The notes beneath the pieces were generated by a model. That model had not been told where the DNA came from. It saw only the letters and a program-made list of their open reading frames with translations, and made no database searches. From a bacterium (lineage in GTDB: Bacteria > CAYTYR01 > UBA6262), in the NCBI GenBank assembly GCA_028712365.1, contig JAQTQE010000017.1:1-36723 (forward strand): a stretch of 36,723 nucleotides of DNA. The letters are read 5' to 3'. Below, piece after piece: positions 28,835-36,723 of the stretch. Position 1 is the stretch's first letter. The number at the start of each line of letters is the position of its first letter. Both the position numbers and the translations under genes were made by a program.

Positions 28835-31800
28835 CTATTCAAAGATAACGTTGACAAAAGATCGTTCGATCACCGCTTTCTCTAATTCTTTTTCCTGGAT
28901 CTCTTTAGATGGGCTGGCCAGGTCATATACATCCGCATCCGGGCCAGTATCACCTTCGCTGCCTTCTCCACCGCCACCGTGCCATTCAGAAGCGATCTCA
29001 TTCACTTCGCGGAAATGGTCATTATCCTGTTGCCCGACACAGACCACAAACCGCCAGATCTTTCCAGAGGGTTTGCCGCCTAACATGCTCCAGGGAATAG
29101 CTACTTCCACACTGTTCCAGTTATAATCATCGATCAAGAACCCGGCAGTATCATTGTCTTTACCATCTTTTTTGGCCAGGATCTTGCCACTGCTATCCCA
29201 AACAAATCCCTTATAGGTACTGGAGATACCCACAGCATATTCACAGGCCAGGCTGGGGCTGACCTTGATCTCTCCAAGGCCAGGCAGGGTGATCATACCT
29301 TGCGTTTCCAGGCCGCCTTCTATGCCATTCGTATCAATGCCGATCAATCTCATCGGCGCCCACCAGTCGCCCGGGCGGGAACACTTGACCAGGAAATAAA
29401 GGTTATCATTATCATAGGTGACCCGGAACTCTCTCAGGTCAGAGGATTTAGTAAACACTTTGCCAGTCGGATATTGATAGGTCCCCGGCCCGGCATCGTC
29501 ATTTTTCGCGTCTGTCCAGATATATTCATCGGCACTAATGGCCCAATTATTTTCACCGGGAGCTTCTCCCGTCCAGTCTTTAATATTCTTATCAACCCTA
29601 ATGGAATGCCCGCGTACAGGTATGCCAGCAATGACTTGGATAGAGCTTGATTCTTTTTTCCCTTTTTGCTCTACTCCGGTCACAGTAATAGTATGTTCAG
29701 ATCCTGGTTTGAATTTCTCCGGCACCTGCCACACTGCTTCGTAAAAACCAGTGGCAGTGACAGCCAGTGGCACTTCTTTCATTTTATCGATCTTATACCA
29801 CATTTTTTCGATCTGGCTGTGGGCTTTTGGAACTACTATGATCTTGCAGGTTTTATAAACCAGGCTATCGGCTAAAGGCCCGATAATACTGGTCTTATTA
29901 AAAACATAAAGCTTACTTTCCAAGGCGCCAACCTGGTCATATTTATCAACAGCCCGGATGGATAAAGTATAAGGCCCATCAGCGAGGTCAAGCGTATTCA
30001 TGGTAGCGCTATAAATGTCACTGCCTTCAGATCCCATATCCAACCACGTTTCTTTATCCAGGGAATATTCAACTTTGATAATAGCTTCACCTTTAACATT
30101 AATCATGATCTTTTCTTTACCGCCGCAAACCGCCCCCGCCGCCGGGCTTTGCATGGTTATTTCCGGGACACCAAAGTCGATCTTTTCACCATCCAGGGAA
30201 ATGGCGAAAATATGTACCCTGGGCTCATTAGGCGTACCCAGTTTGAATAAGATCTTCTTGGGATCTACAGCAATGGTCTGGGAAAAGATCGCTACTCCGG
30301 GCTGGCGGATCCCGGCTTTTTCATGGTGATAGGAAGTGACTATCGCCGGTTCATCGTCAAAAACAGGCTTCCCACCCCACCAATCGGAAAAGGCTACTTT
30401 TTTTGTCTCAGAAGTGCCGTCCGTATATTTCAAAACAAACTCCACCTTACTACTGCCATTATGCATCGTAGCCAGGATATGAACCTTGGTATAGCGGCCA
30501 TTGGGCAGGACAATGTCCTTGCCAATACACTCCAGGTTATTATTCTGCCCATCTTCTTTCGGGCCGAATTTATATTTAATTTTTTCTTTGCCCATGAAAA
30601 TGAAATCACGGTTGGAATCAGGCAGTTCTTCTGCCGGGAAATCCCAGCCAGAGCCGTCTTCCAGGTTTTTATCGGAAGAGATGAAATCAGTATCAAAGGG
30701 TATTTCCGCGTAAATACCTGGCACATTATCAACAATAACTTTAGCTATTTTTTCTACTACGTTTTTCCCGGTATCCTCGACCCGGAATTTAATACCATGC
30801 ACGGAACCGCCGCTAATAGCAGAAGCATCCCATTGGGCCTGGTATAATCCTTTCCCTTTGTCCGTCATATCCACGAACGGGGCTTCGTCAATAGCATATT
30901 TAACTGAAAGCAGGCCGCGGTCATCTTCAGTTTTTACGCTCAATAATACATTATTCATCACATATGAGCCATCCTTGGGGCTGATTTGCACTTGCGGCGG
31001 CTCATCAATATTGTCCACCGTAACGTTGAAAGATTCCGATACCGCGGTACCGGATGAGCTCCAGGTCTTAAAAACAAGGGAATGCATTCCTTCACTCATT
31101 TTCTTGGTATCCAGTTGATAATTATAATAACTATTGCCCAGCGCTTTCATGGCAAATTTAGTTTCATTGTCAATGACCACTTCTTTCACCGGCCAATCCT
31201 TACCCACCATAAAGGCAGCTTTTAACTCCACTTTGCCGGCCAGTTTGACCTCCTGCTTGGGATTGACCACCTGGATATTGCCGGTAGTCTGTCCATATTC
31301 TTTCTGCAGTGTGGAAAATATTTTTTTATACAATTTACGATCCATGGTCATGATCCCCATCGTGCCCGGGTCATTGATCATAGTGTGCCAGTCAAACGCG
31401 GTCCACCAAACCGTGCCGGCGACAGCCGGGACTTTATTGAACGCGCTCATGGTTTCCTTGAATAATTGTACTTGCTTCAATTGCATGCTTTCTTCTTTAT
31501 AGGGAGCCCATACTCCGAATTCAGTGGCAATAATCGGTTTATCCGGATAAGTTTTGTGCATAGTCGTTAAAGCATCCAGTGTATCCTCATAATAATCAGC
31601 GCCATAGAACACGCCGTAATACATGGTATACCCGAGTACATCCATCTCTTTCTGGCTGGGATCTTTGTCATCACTGCCAGAGGCGGATTGGGCCACGAAC
31701 CTGGTCCCATCGAGCTGGTAGGCTAGATCGCGCAGATCCTTGACGAATAAAGCTCTTTCCGTTTGCCAACTGCACTCATTACAAGTGCCCCAGATAGCTA

Positions 31801-33265
31801 CCGAGGCACGATTATAATCCTGGTAGATCATCTCTTGCCACATCTGCCTGGCGATCCCGCGCTCTTTGCGCTGGATATCAAATTCCGGCCCGCCAAACCA
31901 GTAAACCGGTATTTCCTCCCAGACAACTAAGCCCAGCCGATCGGCCATGATCTGGGTAAAAGGATGATTGGGATAATGAGCGGTACGGATAAAATTGCAG
32001 TTCGCTTCTTTGACCAGTTTAAAATCATTATAGATGATCTGCTGGGTTGTTTTTTTACCGGGAACTTCATGGCTGCCGGGGTAAACTTCATGCCGGGCCA
32101 AACCGCGCAACTTTATCTGCTGCCCATTAAGCAGGATAGCTGCTTTGCTTTTATCAATAGTAAATTCCCTGAATCCAAACTGGGTATAATACTTGTCGAC
32201 CAATTGCTTATTCTTAAGATCATAGATCTTGATCTGTAATACATATAAATTCGGTTGTACCGGGGTCCAGGTAGTCACGGAATCAGCAGTCACCGTGAAA
32301 TTATAAGCGCCGGTATCCTTGCCCAGGACAGTCAGCTCCGTGGCTTTCTCTCCCTGCAGAGCCACGGGCTGGGACAGGTCAATTATATCTTTGGCATTTT
32401 CGGCTAAGATATTTTTTTCAGTCAGCTTCGCTTTATAAATGAACATTTCCACTTTTAACGTAGTGTCAGTTTCGCTCCGGTTATCGATCACCACACTAGC
32501 CGAGAGCTGCGCTTTGCCCGGGCCAACCGGCTTAGTCTTTATATCAGTACGCGCAATGTTAACCGCCGGACACACTTCAATATAGACATCCCTTTTGATG
32601 CCGCTATAATTCCACCAGTCGCCGATATAACAGGGCACGGTCAGGTTTTCCTGGTCACGGTTGCCGGAAGGCACCCAGGGGATATTGTCCACCCGGACAG
32701 CCAGGGAATTTTTCTCGCCGTATTTCACATAGGGCGTAAGATCCAGGGCAAAAGGCGTATAGCCGCCCTCATGACAGCCGATCCAAGTGCCATTAACCCA
32801 CACATCAGTGAAATAATTAGCCGCCAGGAAAACCAGTTTCAGGTATTTACCCTGGGTTTCAGTACTGATGTCAAAAGTCCGCCTGTACCATACTCCGCTT
32901 TCGTACCGGTCAGGAGAAGGATTCTCCACTCCGGGAATCTCCTTTTTTTCCCAGGCGCTATCATCATAGGCAGGCAAATGCCGTCCATTGCTTTCTTTCT
33001 CTAAAGCAGCAATAGCTTCCGCGGTCCTTTTTTGCAGGGTTAATGCCTGGTTCATTACCAGTCGTTCCTTTTTCCAGGTGCCAGCCAGGTTAAGCTGTGC
33101 CCGGTCCTGCTGGTCAAATCCAGGTAAAGGCAAATTATTCTGGAATGGTACAGTAACATTATTTATCGTTTTGAGTTCAAGGGAAGGCGGCTGCAACTCC
33201 AGCGCTGAAAGACTTGGTACCCAAACTGCCGCTGCCAAAAATACTCCTAGCCATTTTTTAGTCAT
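28835..33265 (-). CDS. Exported giant GH2 beta-galactosidase with Ig-like and C-terminal binding modules
   Basis: About 1476 residues from the ATG at 33265 (AAGGAG six bases upstream; a longer start would overlap the pseudopilin stop). Signal peptide ends near LSA (21). A GH2 sugar-binding sandwich follows (about 55-235; YFTDVWVNGTWIGCHEGGY), then an Ig domain (to about 370) and the TIM barrel (about 371-660). The acid/base is E497 in WGTCNEC and the nucleophile E582 in PIIATEFG. FIRTAHYPNHP and TVWWTAFDW are typical. Beyond the barrel lie Ig-like stretches (about 665-860 and 1055-1230) around a jelly-roll region, then a glucodextranase-C-like module (about 1235-1476). It probably acts on a polymeric or surface substrate. 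Galactosidase versus another GH2 specificity is not proven. Confidence 0.85.
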   Translation of the reverse strand: MTKKWLGVFLAAAVWVPSLSALELQPPSLELKTINNVTVPFQNNLPLPGFDQQDRAQLNLAGTWKKERLVMNQALTLQKRTAEAIAALEKESNGRHLPAYDDSAWEKKEIPGVENPSPDRYESGVWYRRTFDISTETQGKYLKLVFLAANYFTDVWVNGTWIGCHEGGYTPFALDLTPYVKYGEKNSLAVRVDNIPWVPSGNRDQENLTVPCYIGDWWNYSGIKRDVYIEVCPAVNIARTDIKTKPVGPGKAQLSASVVIDNRSETDTTLKVEMFIYKAKLTEKNILAENAKDIIDLSQPVALQGEKATELTVLGKDTGAYNFTVTADSVTTWTPVQPNLYVLQIKIYDLKNKQLVDKYYTQFGFREFTIDKSKAAILLNGQQIKLRGLARHEVYPGSHEVPGKKTTQQIIYNDFKLVKEANCNFIRTAHYPNHPFTQIMADRLGLVVWEEIPVYWFGGPEFDIQRKERGIARQMWQEMIYQDYNRASVAIWGTCNECSWQTERALFVKDLRDLAYQLDGTRFVAQSASGSDDKDPSQKEMDVLGYTMYYGVFYGADYYEDTLDALTTMHKTYPDKPIIATEFGVWAPYKEESMQLKQVQLFKETMSAFNKVPAVAGTVWWTAFDWHTMINDPGTMGIMTMDRKLYKKIFSTLQKEYGQTTGNIQVVNPKQEVKLAGKVELKAAFMVGKDWPVKEVVIDNETKFAMKALGNSYYNYQLDTKKMSEGMHSLVFKTWSSSGTAVSESFNVTVDNIDEPPQVQISPKDGSYVMNNVLLSVKTEDDRGLLSVKYAIDEAPFVDMTDKGKGLYQAQWDASAISGGSVHGIKFRVEDTGKNVVEKIAKVIVDNVPGIYAEIPFDTDFISSDKNLEDGSGWDFPAEELPDSNRDFIFMGKEKIKYKFGPKEDGQNNNLECIGKDIVLPNGRYTKVHILATMHNGSSKVEFVLKYTDGTSETKKVAFSDWWGGKPVFDDEPAIVTSYHHEKAGIRQPGVAIFSQTIAVDPKKILFKLGTPNEPRVHIFAISLDGEKIDFGVPEITMQSPAAGAVCGGKEKIMINVKGEAIIKVEYSLDKETWLDMGSEGSDIYSATMNTLDLADGPYTLSIRAVDKYDQVGALESKLYVFNKTSIIGPLADSLVYKTCKIIVVPKAHSQIEKMWYKIDKMKEVPLAVTATGFYEAVWQVPEKFKPGSEHTITVTGVEQKGKKESSSIQVIAGIPVRGHSIRVDKNIKDWTGEAPGENNWAISADEYIWTDAKNDDAGPGTYQYPTGKVFTKSSDLREFRVTYDNDNLYFLVKCSRPGDWWAPMRLIGIDTNGIEGGLETQGMITLPGLGEIKVSPSLACEYAVGISSTYKGFVWDSSGKILAKKDGKDNDTAGFLIDDYNWNSVEVAIPWSMLGGKPSGKIWRFVVCVGQQDNDHFREVNEIASEWHGGGGEGSEGDTGPDADVYDLASPSKEIQEKELEKAVIERSFVNVIFE

Positions 33266-33291
33266 CTGCTTCTCCTTGAGCCCAACCGGCT

Positions 33292-33834
33292 CTACCATGA
33301 AGTATAATACTCTCCCTTTGTGTCAACTCCGTTTACATTACAATAAATTCTACCTGTGTTAACAGCTCCAGTTCCACTCACCGTATCTGTAGAACGATAA
33401 TACCACCATCCCACATCATTAACGCCGGGGGTGGGTGGATTAGTGGAAGCGAAACCCTGGTGCCAAATATCACTTCTAGTCGCCTGTAAGCCGCTCGGGC
33501 TAGGCCCGATCGTACATGAGGGAATTTCGTCCAGATATGTCTTGAAATCATCCTGCATCACCCAGCCCCAACCGTCATTAAATTTTAAGCGATCCGGCCA
33601 CATAGGATCGTAAGAGATGAGTCTCGGGAAATAAAATTCAGTATCGGCATAATAAATATTCAACGCCGAGCGTAACGAACCCAGATTACCTTTGGTCGCC
33701 CCTTCCCTGGAACGCCGCAAAAAATCCATGTACCGGGGGACCGCCACACCAGCCAGGATGCCGATAATGGCGACGACCATCATTAGTTCCACTAAAGTAA
33801 AACCGGCCTTATTTTCTATTTTTGAAAATGCCAT
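33292..33834 (-). CDS. Type II secretion/type IV pilus-like pseudopilin (prepilin peptidase substrate)
   Basis: A 180-residue class-III-signal protein. Cleavage is expected after G11 in KAGFTLVELMMVVAIIGILAGVAVP, with the invariant Glu at mature position 5 and a single hydrophobic helix. The helix continues into DFLRRSREGATKGNLGSLRSALNIYYADT, the GspG/PilE-like pattern. The remainder is a small Trp/Tyr-rich globular head ending near DTKGEYYTSW. It overlaps the LacI stop by 19 bp with only a weak ribosome site, suggesting translational coupling. No other secretion-system gene is nearby. In several uncultured phyla and in Lentisphaerae, lone pseudopilins are common next to LacI regulators and glycosidases; here it may help move the GH2 enzyme or sense substrate, which is speculation. 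Confidence 0.88.
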   Translation of the reverse strand: MAFSKIENKAGFTLVELMMVVAIIGILAGVAVPRYMDFLRRSREGATKGNLGSLRSALNIYYADTEFYFPRLISYDPMWPDRLKFNDGWGWVMQDDFKTYLDEIPSCTIGPSPSGLQATRSDIWHQGFASTNPPTPGVNDVGWWYYRSTDTVSGTGAVNTGRIYCNVNGVDTKGEYYTSW

Positions 33835-34853
33835 ATACGTGAACTCGACTCTCTGATAATTAGTTCCGTGGGCAAGATCAAATGAAGAGGCTTATCTACT
33901 TCCGGGGTATATTCGATCAGGAAACCGGCAGCTTCCGTCCCCAGCCTGAACATGGGCTGTTTCACTGTGGTTAAAGAAGGAATAAGCTGTGAAGCGACAT
34001 CAATATCATCAAAACCTATGATCGAAATATCTTTAGGGATCTGGAGACCGCTTTCCTTGATCGCCATCATCGCTCCTTTGGCCATGAGGTCATTGGCGGC
34101 AAATACCGCGGTTGGCCTCGTTGGCTGGATCAGCAGCTGGAGCATGGCCTGATACCCGAGATCTTCTTTAAAATGTCCGCAAACAACCAGGTTCTCTGAC
34201 ACCGGCACCCCTTTGTCAGCCAGGGCCTTGCGAAACCCGGCTTCGCGTTCATGGGCATCACCGCGTTCCGGCGGGCCGGCGATGAAACCGATCTGGGAGT
34301 GTCCCAGGCTGATCAAATATTTAGCAGCTTTATAAGCGCCGGTATAATTTTCCACGTCTACGAAATTACTGCCCCTGAATCCACCGCTGGCGCCGATCAA
34401 TACAAAAGGGATATCCGCTTCCCGCATCTTTTTGACCAGGATCGAATCTTGTGCCGGGACCATTACCAGGAAACCTTTGACAAATTTGCCAAAATACCAA
34501 TTAGTGACCCTTTCAACTTCTTCTTCCTGACGGGAAGTGACATTAAGGATGATCAGGTTATAGGAATAATCGTCTACTATTTTTTCGATACCCTGGAGCA
34601 CCTCGGTAAAGTAATAGTTAGTGAACAGATGCTCATACTGGATGACCAAAGCGATGGTTTGGGGAGTCTTACGGGAAAGATTGACAGCGGTAATATTAGG
34701 ATGGAACTTTAGCTTTTTGATCAGGTTAAGGATCTTGGAACGGGTTTTTGATTTTACATAGGGATGATTATTGAGGACACGGGAAACCGTCATTTTGGAA
34801 GTGCCGGCTTTTTCCGCGATCGTATTAATGGTAATATTTTCTGGCTTGTTCAT
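33816..34853 (-). CDS. LacI-family transcriptional regulator
   Basis: A 345-residue regulator. The N-terminal helix-turn-helix is TINTIAEKAGTSKMTVSRVLNNHP (about 9-32) with the hinge following KFHPNITAVNLSRK. The rest is a periplasmic-binding-protein-like effector domain (TIALVIQY, GFLVMVPAQDS, YLISLGHSQIGFIAGPPERGDAHERE, AVFAANDLMAKGA, SIIGFDDIDVASQLIPSLTTVKQP). It should bind a sugar and control the galactoside unit it heads. A strong promoter (34894-34921) and a near-perfect 14-bp palindrome (34867-34880) just downstream of its -10 box point to autoregulation. The start has an AAGGTGG site. The C-terminal codons overlap the pseudopilin start. Confidence 0.95.
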   Translation of the reverse strand: MNKPENITINTIAEKAGTSKMTVSRVLNNHPYVKSKTRSKILNLIKKLKFHPNITAVNLSRKTPQTIALVIQYEHLFTNYYFTEVLQGIEKIVDDYSYNLIILNVTSRQEEEVERVTNWYFGKFVKGFLVMVPAQDSILVKKMREADIPFVLIGASGGFRGSNFVDVENYTGAYKAAKYLISLGHSQIGFIAGPPERGDAHEREAGFRKALADKGVPVSENLVVCGHFKEDLGYQAMLQLLIQPTRPTAVFAANDLMAKGAMMAIKESGLQIPKDISIIGFDDIDVASQLIPSLTTVKQPMFRLGTEAAGFLIEYTPEVDKPLHLILPTELIIRESSSRIWHFQK

Positions 34854-34866
34854 ACGCCACCTTTTC

Positions 34867-34880
34867 TGATACCGGTAACA
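34867..34880. promoter_or_regulatory. Candidate LacI-family operator
   Basis: TGATACCGGTAACA is a palindrome in 12 of 14 positions, centred on CCGG. It lies about 14 bp downstream of the -10 box of the LacI promoter, the usual place for an autorepression site. Confidence 0.6.
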
Positions 34881-34893
34881 TATTACTAATATA

Positions 34894-34921
34894 AATATAC
34901 CACAACTGCTTTTTTTGTCAA
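34894..34921 (-). promoter_or_regulatory. Sigma-70-type promoter for lacI and the galactoside unit
   Basis: On the minus strand TTGACA (34916-34921) and TATATT (34894-34899) are separated by 16 bp, 40 bp upstream of the LacI start codon. Confidence 0.78.
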
Positions 34922-35012
34922 GGATTATTACGGAAGGAGGAACGATTTTATCATATCACAATAAGTAGCCAAATCAAAGTAAAAAGTGAGCGGATTTAAA
35001 GACTGGCAACAA

Positions 35013-35041
35013 AAAGCTAATGATTTTTAGTCATTAGCTTT
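35013..35041 (-). terminator. Intrinsic terminator after the small barrel gene
   Basis: A perfect 11-bp stem (AAAGCTAATGA with TCATTAGCTTT) with a 7-nt loop, followed on the minus strand by a short T run. It lies 25 bp after the stop at 35067 and insulates the LacI promoter. Confidence 0.82.
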
Positions 35042-35066
35042 CAAATAAAGATTAAAATAATTTTCC

Positions 35067-35624
35067 CTATTTCTCATGTCTTAAATTCTCATAATGATAA
35101 TTAATCCCAGCGGATATCTTAGTATCACCTCCTTCTATGAGCACTCCTTTAGGGACAGAGTAAAATGTTTTTAAAACATCGAAATCTATGCTCCAACTAT
35201 TGCTTATCTTTCTATCAAAACCAACTCCAAATGCCGATCCAGACAGTCCATCACTAACTTTATTCGCGATAACTCCGATATTGCCATAGTATACCGAAAT
35301 TCTTGGTCTGAAATAGTGGCCACCAGAAAACATATATACTTTAACGCCACCAATAAGGCTAAGATAGTTCTTCATAGACCCAATACCCGTGGTTAGAGCA
35401 AAATAGTCATTCAGCTTTATTTCAAGGTTGACCCCGATTCCGCCATATGGGATTCCTACCCCAACGCCAGCTCTACCCTTATCTTTAGCTGGCCCTCTTT
35501 GATTCAAACCGTTTTCCATATCCGTATCTTCTGGATACTCATTATCAGTCTTTGCATCCTGCGACCAAACCAAAACTGGGAAAACTAATATCAGAAAACA
35601 TATAAACCAAATACTTCTTTTCAA
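35067..35624 (-). CDS. Small exported outer-membrane beta-barrel protein
   Basis: About 185 residues from a TTG start at 35624, chosen because a GAGGTG site lies just upstream and the resulting N-terminus (KRSIWFICFLILVFP) is a clean signal peptide ending VWSQ. A Gly/Asp/Glu-rich segment (to about 50) is followed by short amphipathic strands: GVGVGIPYGGIGVNLEIKL, FALTTGIGS, HYFRPRISVYYG, SGSAFGVGFDRK, WSIDFDVLKTFY, KISAGINYHYE. This is the pattern of eight-stranded OmpX/OmpW-type or OMP_b-brl barrels. It does not end in an aromatic residue, which is unusual. It is monocistronic by appearance and ends at a good terminator. Function unknown. Confidence 0.7.
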   Translation of the reverse strand: MKRSIWFICFLILVFPVLVWSQDAKTDNEYPEDTDMENGLNQRGPAKDKGRAGVGVGIPYGGIGVNLEIKLNDYFALTTGIGSMKNYLSLIGGVKVYMFSGGHYFRPRISVYYGNIGVIANKVSDGLSGSAFGVGFDRKISNSWSIDFDVLKTFYSVPKGVLIEGGDTKISAGINYHYENLRHEK

Positions 35625-35688
35625 GAGGCACCTCAATGAGACTACTATTTTTGCAATTGACCGATTTTTTGCCAGGATTGTCAGTACA

Positions 35689-36705
35689 TCAGGGACGTAG
35701 TTGCATTATATCCTTTAGCTTATAATTCTTCGCTATCTTTTCTCCCTGCCTGATACCCTTGCTCACCGGTCCGTTTGATATTCCCATATATTTTGCTATC
35801 TCTTGACCAGATACTCCCAATTCCTTGCTTGCCCAATACGAAAAGAGCGCCCGGCCGCGGGAGATATTGTTTAACCGGCTGCGCCTTAGCAATTCATCCT
35901 TCTTTATACTCATTAATTCACATACTCTTTCTGCCAGCTTATCCAAGGTCCACCCCTCCCGCCTGAGTTTCTCTTTTCTCTCAAGTTCTTCTTCAGATAT
36001 CTTCAATATTTGACTCACAAAATCACCATCTCCCAATATCCGCTCATCTCCCTGCCACCGCTCCTTGGCCTTCTTTAGGAGAAGTACCCCTTCCCAGCCT
36101 CCGGCGCTGCGTATTAGTCCACCGCCGGTCAAATCATCACGTTTTCCCATCGCCAGGCCATCTTTGACGAATTCCAGATACCTAGCTACTGCTTCACACT
36201 TCTTTTGGCCGAACATGCTTAATAATTCTCCAGTTTCCTGCCAGGGTAGCTTATGATGGCCCATGATCACACTGTGCCCGCTCCAAGGATATTTATTGAG
36301 CTCTATTAAGTCTTTTACCAGCCTACCTCTCATTGGATTCAGGTGAATATATCTTACCAGTTCCAGCAAGTAGGCGTCTTCTTGACAGAGTATGGATTTA
36401 TATCTACCCTGGTAAAGATACCCACTGCGCCTATGCCGACGGTTGAAATACAGAGCATAGCCGGTTAATAGCCCTCTCATCAATTCGTTTAGTGGCTTTG
36501 TTCCACTTCTGATCAATAAATGAAAATGGTTGGGCATTAACACCCAACCATAGCATTGGTCTCCGGTTTCCCGCAGGCCTTTTTCCAACCGCCTTAAGAA
36601 CTCTTTCCGGTCAGTAGCATCCTTATATATTTCCCGACGCTCCAGACCGCGTACGATCACATGATAGACCGCTCCGGGTAGTTCCAGTCTTTTATCTCTT
36701 GGCAT
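35689..36705 (-). CDS. REP-associated tyrosine transposase (RAYT, Y1/HUH family) with C-terminal DNA-binding region
   Basis: A 338-residue Y1 transposase. The N-terminal catalytic domain shows YHVIVRGLERREIY, the metal-binding HUH motif in PNHFHLL (H60 and H62), RHRRSGYLYQGRYKS and the tyrosine region AYLLELVRYIHLNP (Y112 the probable nucleophile). RAYTs are single-copy relatives of IS200/IS605 transposases that mobilise short REP palindromes rather than themselves. The C-terminal part (about 260-335) is helical with a DnaA-domain-IV-like or HTH look (LFSYWASKELGVSGQEIAKYMGISNGPVSKGIRQG, in outline), common in the long RAYT group. A REP-like palindrome at 10471-10492 is a candidate substrate. 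The gene runs off close to the window edge but its ATG is present, with a weak AGAAGA site. Confidence 0.9.
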   Translation of the reverse strand: MPRDKRLELPGAVYHVIVRGLERREIYKDATDRKEFLRRLEKGLRETGDQCYGWVLMPNHFHLLIRSGTKPLNELMRGLLTGYALYFNRRHRRSGYLYQGRYKSILCQEDAYLLELVRYIHLNPMRGRLVKDLIELNKYPWSGHSVIMGHHKLPWQETGELLSMFGQKKCEAVARYLEFVKDGLAMGKRDDLTGGGLIRSAGGWEGVLLLKKAKERWQGDERILGDGDFVSQILKISEEELERKEKLRREGWTLDKLAERVCELMSIKKDELLRRSRLNNISRGRALFSYWASKELGVSGQEIAKYMGISNGPVSKGIRQGEKIAKNYKLKDIMQLRP

Positions 36706-36723
36706 ATCTTCTTATACCAGATA

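Overview
The window reads as chromosomal DNA from an uncultured, diderm (Gram-negative-type) bacterium of a candidate phylum. It encodes several PorV/PorQ-type outer-membrane barrels, a Wza-like export protein, FlgD-like C-terminal domains, and many short genes of the four-helix-bundle (23S rRNA intervening-sequence protein) family. I cannot name the phylum from this window alone. All 29 genes I accept lie on the minus strand, so transcription runs from high to low coordinates. There are no rRNA or tRNA genes and no CRISPR array.

Right end (about 35.0-36.7 kb): a REP-associated Y1/HUH transposase (RAYT) and a small outer-membrane barrel protein, closed by an intrinsic terminator at 35013-35041.

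Middle (about 10.5-34.9 kb): one very long, same-strand sugar-utilisation and surface-protein unit. It starts at a strong promoter with a LacI-type operator. In transcription order it holds a LacI regulator, a pseudopilin, an exported giant GH2 beta-galactosidase, two free-standing exported modules that resemble the C-terminal module of that GH2, a lipoprotein sugar-binding protein, two ABC permeases, a cytoplasmic GH35 beta-galactosidase, a carbohydrate-binding protein with a FlgD-like tail, a PorV barrel, a large barrel, a tail-fibre-like protein with an endosialidase-chaperone (S74) domain, a second FlgD-tailed protein, a four-helix-bundle gene and another PorV barrel. A plausible reading is capture and cleavage of a galactose-containing glycan outside the cytoplasm, ABC import (ATPase not in this window) and final hydrolysis by GH35 inside.

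Left end (1-10.4 kb): an exopolysaccharide locus with its own promoters. It holds a UDP-HexNAc epimerase, a UDP-GlcNAc/GalNAc 6-dehydrogenase, an N-acetyl-sugar amidotransferase (preceded by an apparent attenuator), a 58-residue MerR-like regulator, an unusual fusion of a PorV barrel with a Wza-like export protein, a Wzz chain-length protein and a separate BY-kinase. It ends with a FlgD-tailed small protein and a PorV barrel. Glycosyltransferases, Wzx and Wzy are not in the window.

The most unusual signal is not a pathway. Each of the three four-helix-bundle genes sits inside a pair of imperfect inverted repeats about 0.5 kb apart. The arms are built from short iterated words (7-bp or 12-bp), and each gene has a different word. 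The same words, without the gene, occur as hairpins in most inter-gene gaps and make up the signal-peptide codons of six exported proteins. This looks like a family of hairpin elements resembling 23S rRNA intervening sequences, but placed inside protein operons.
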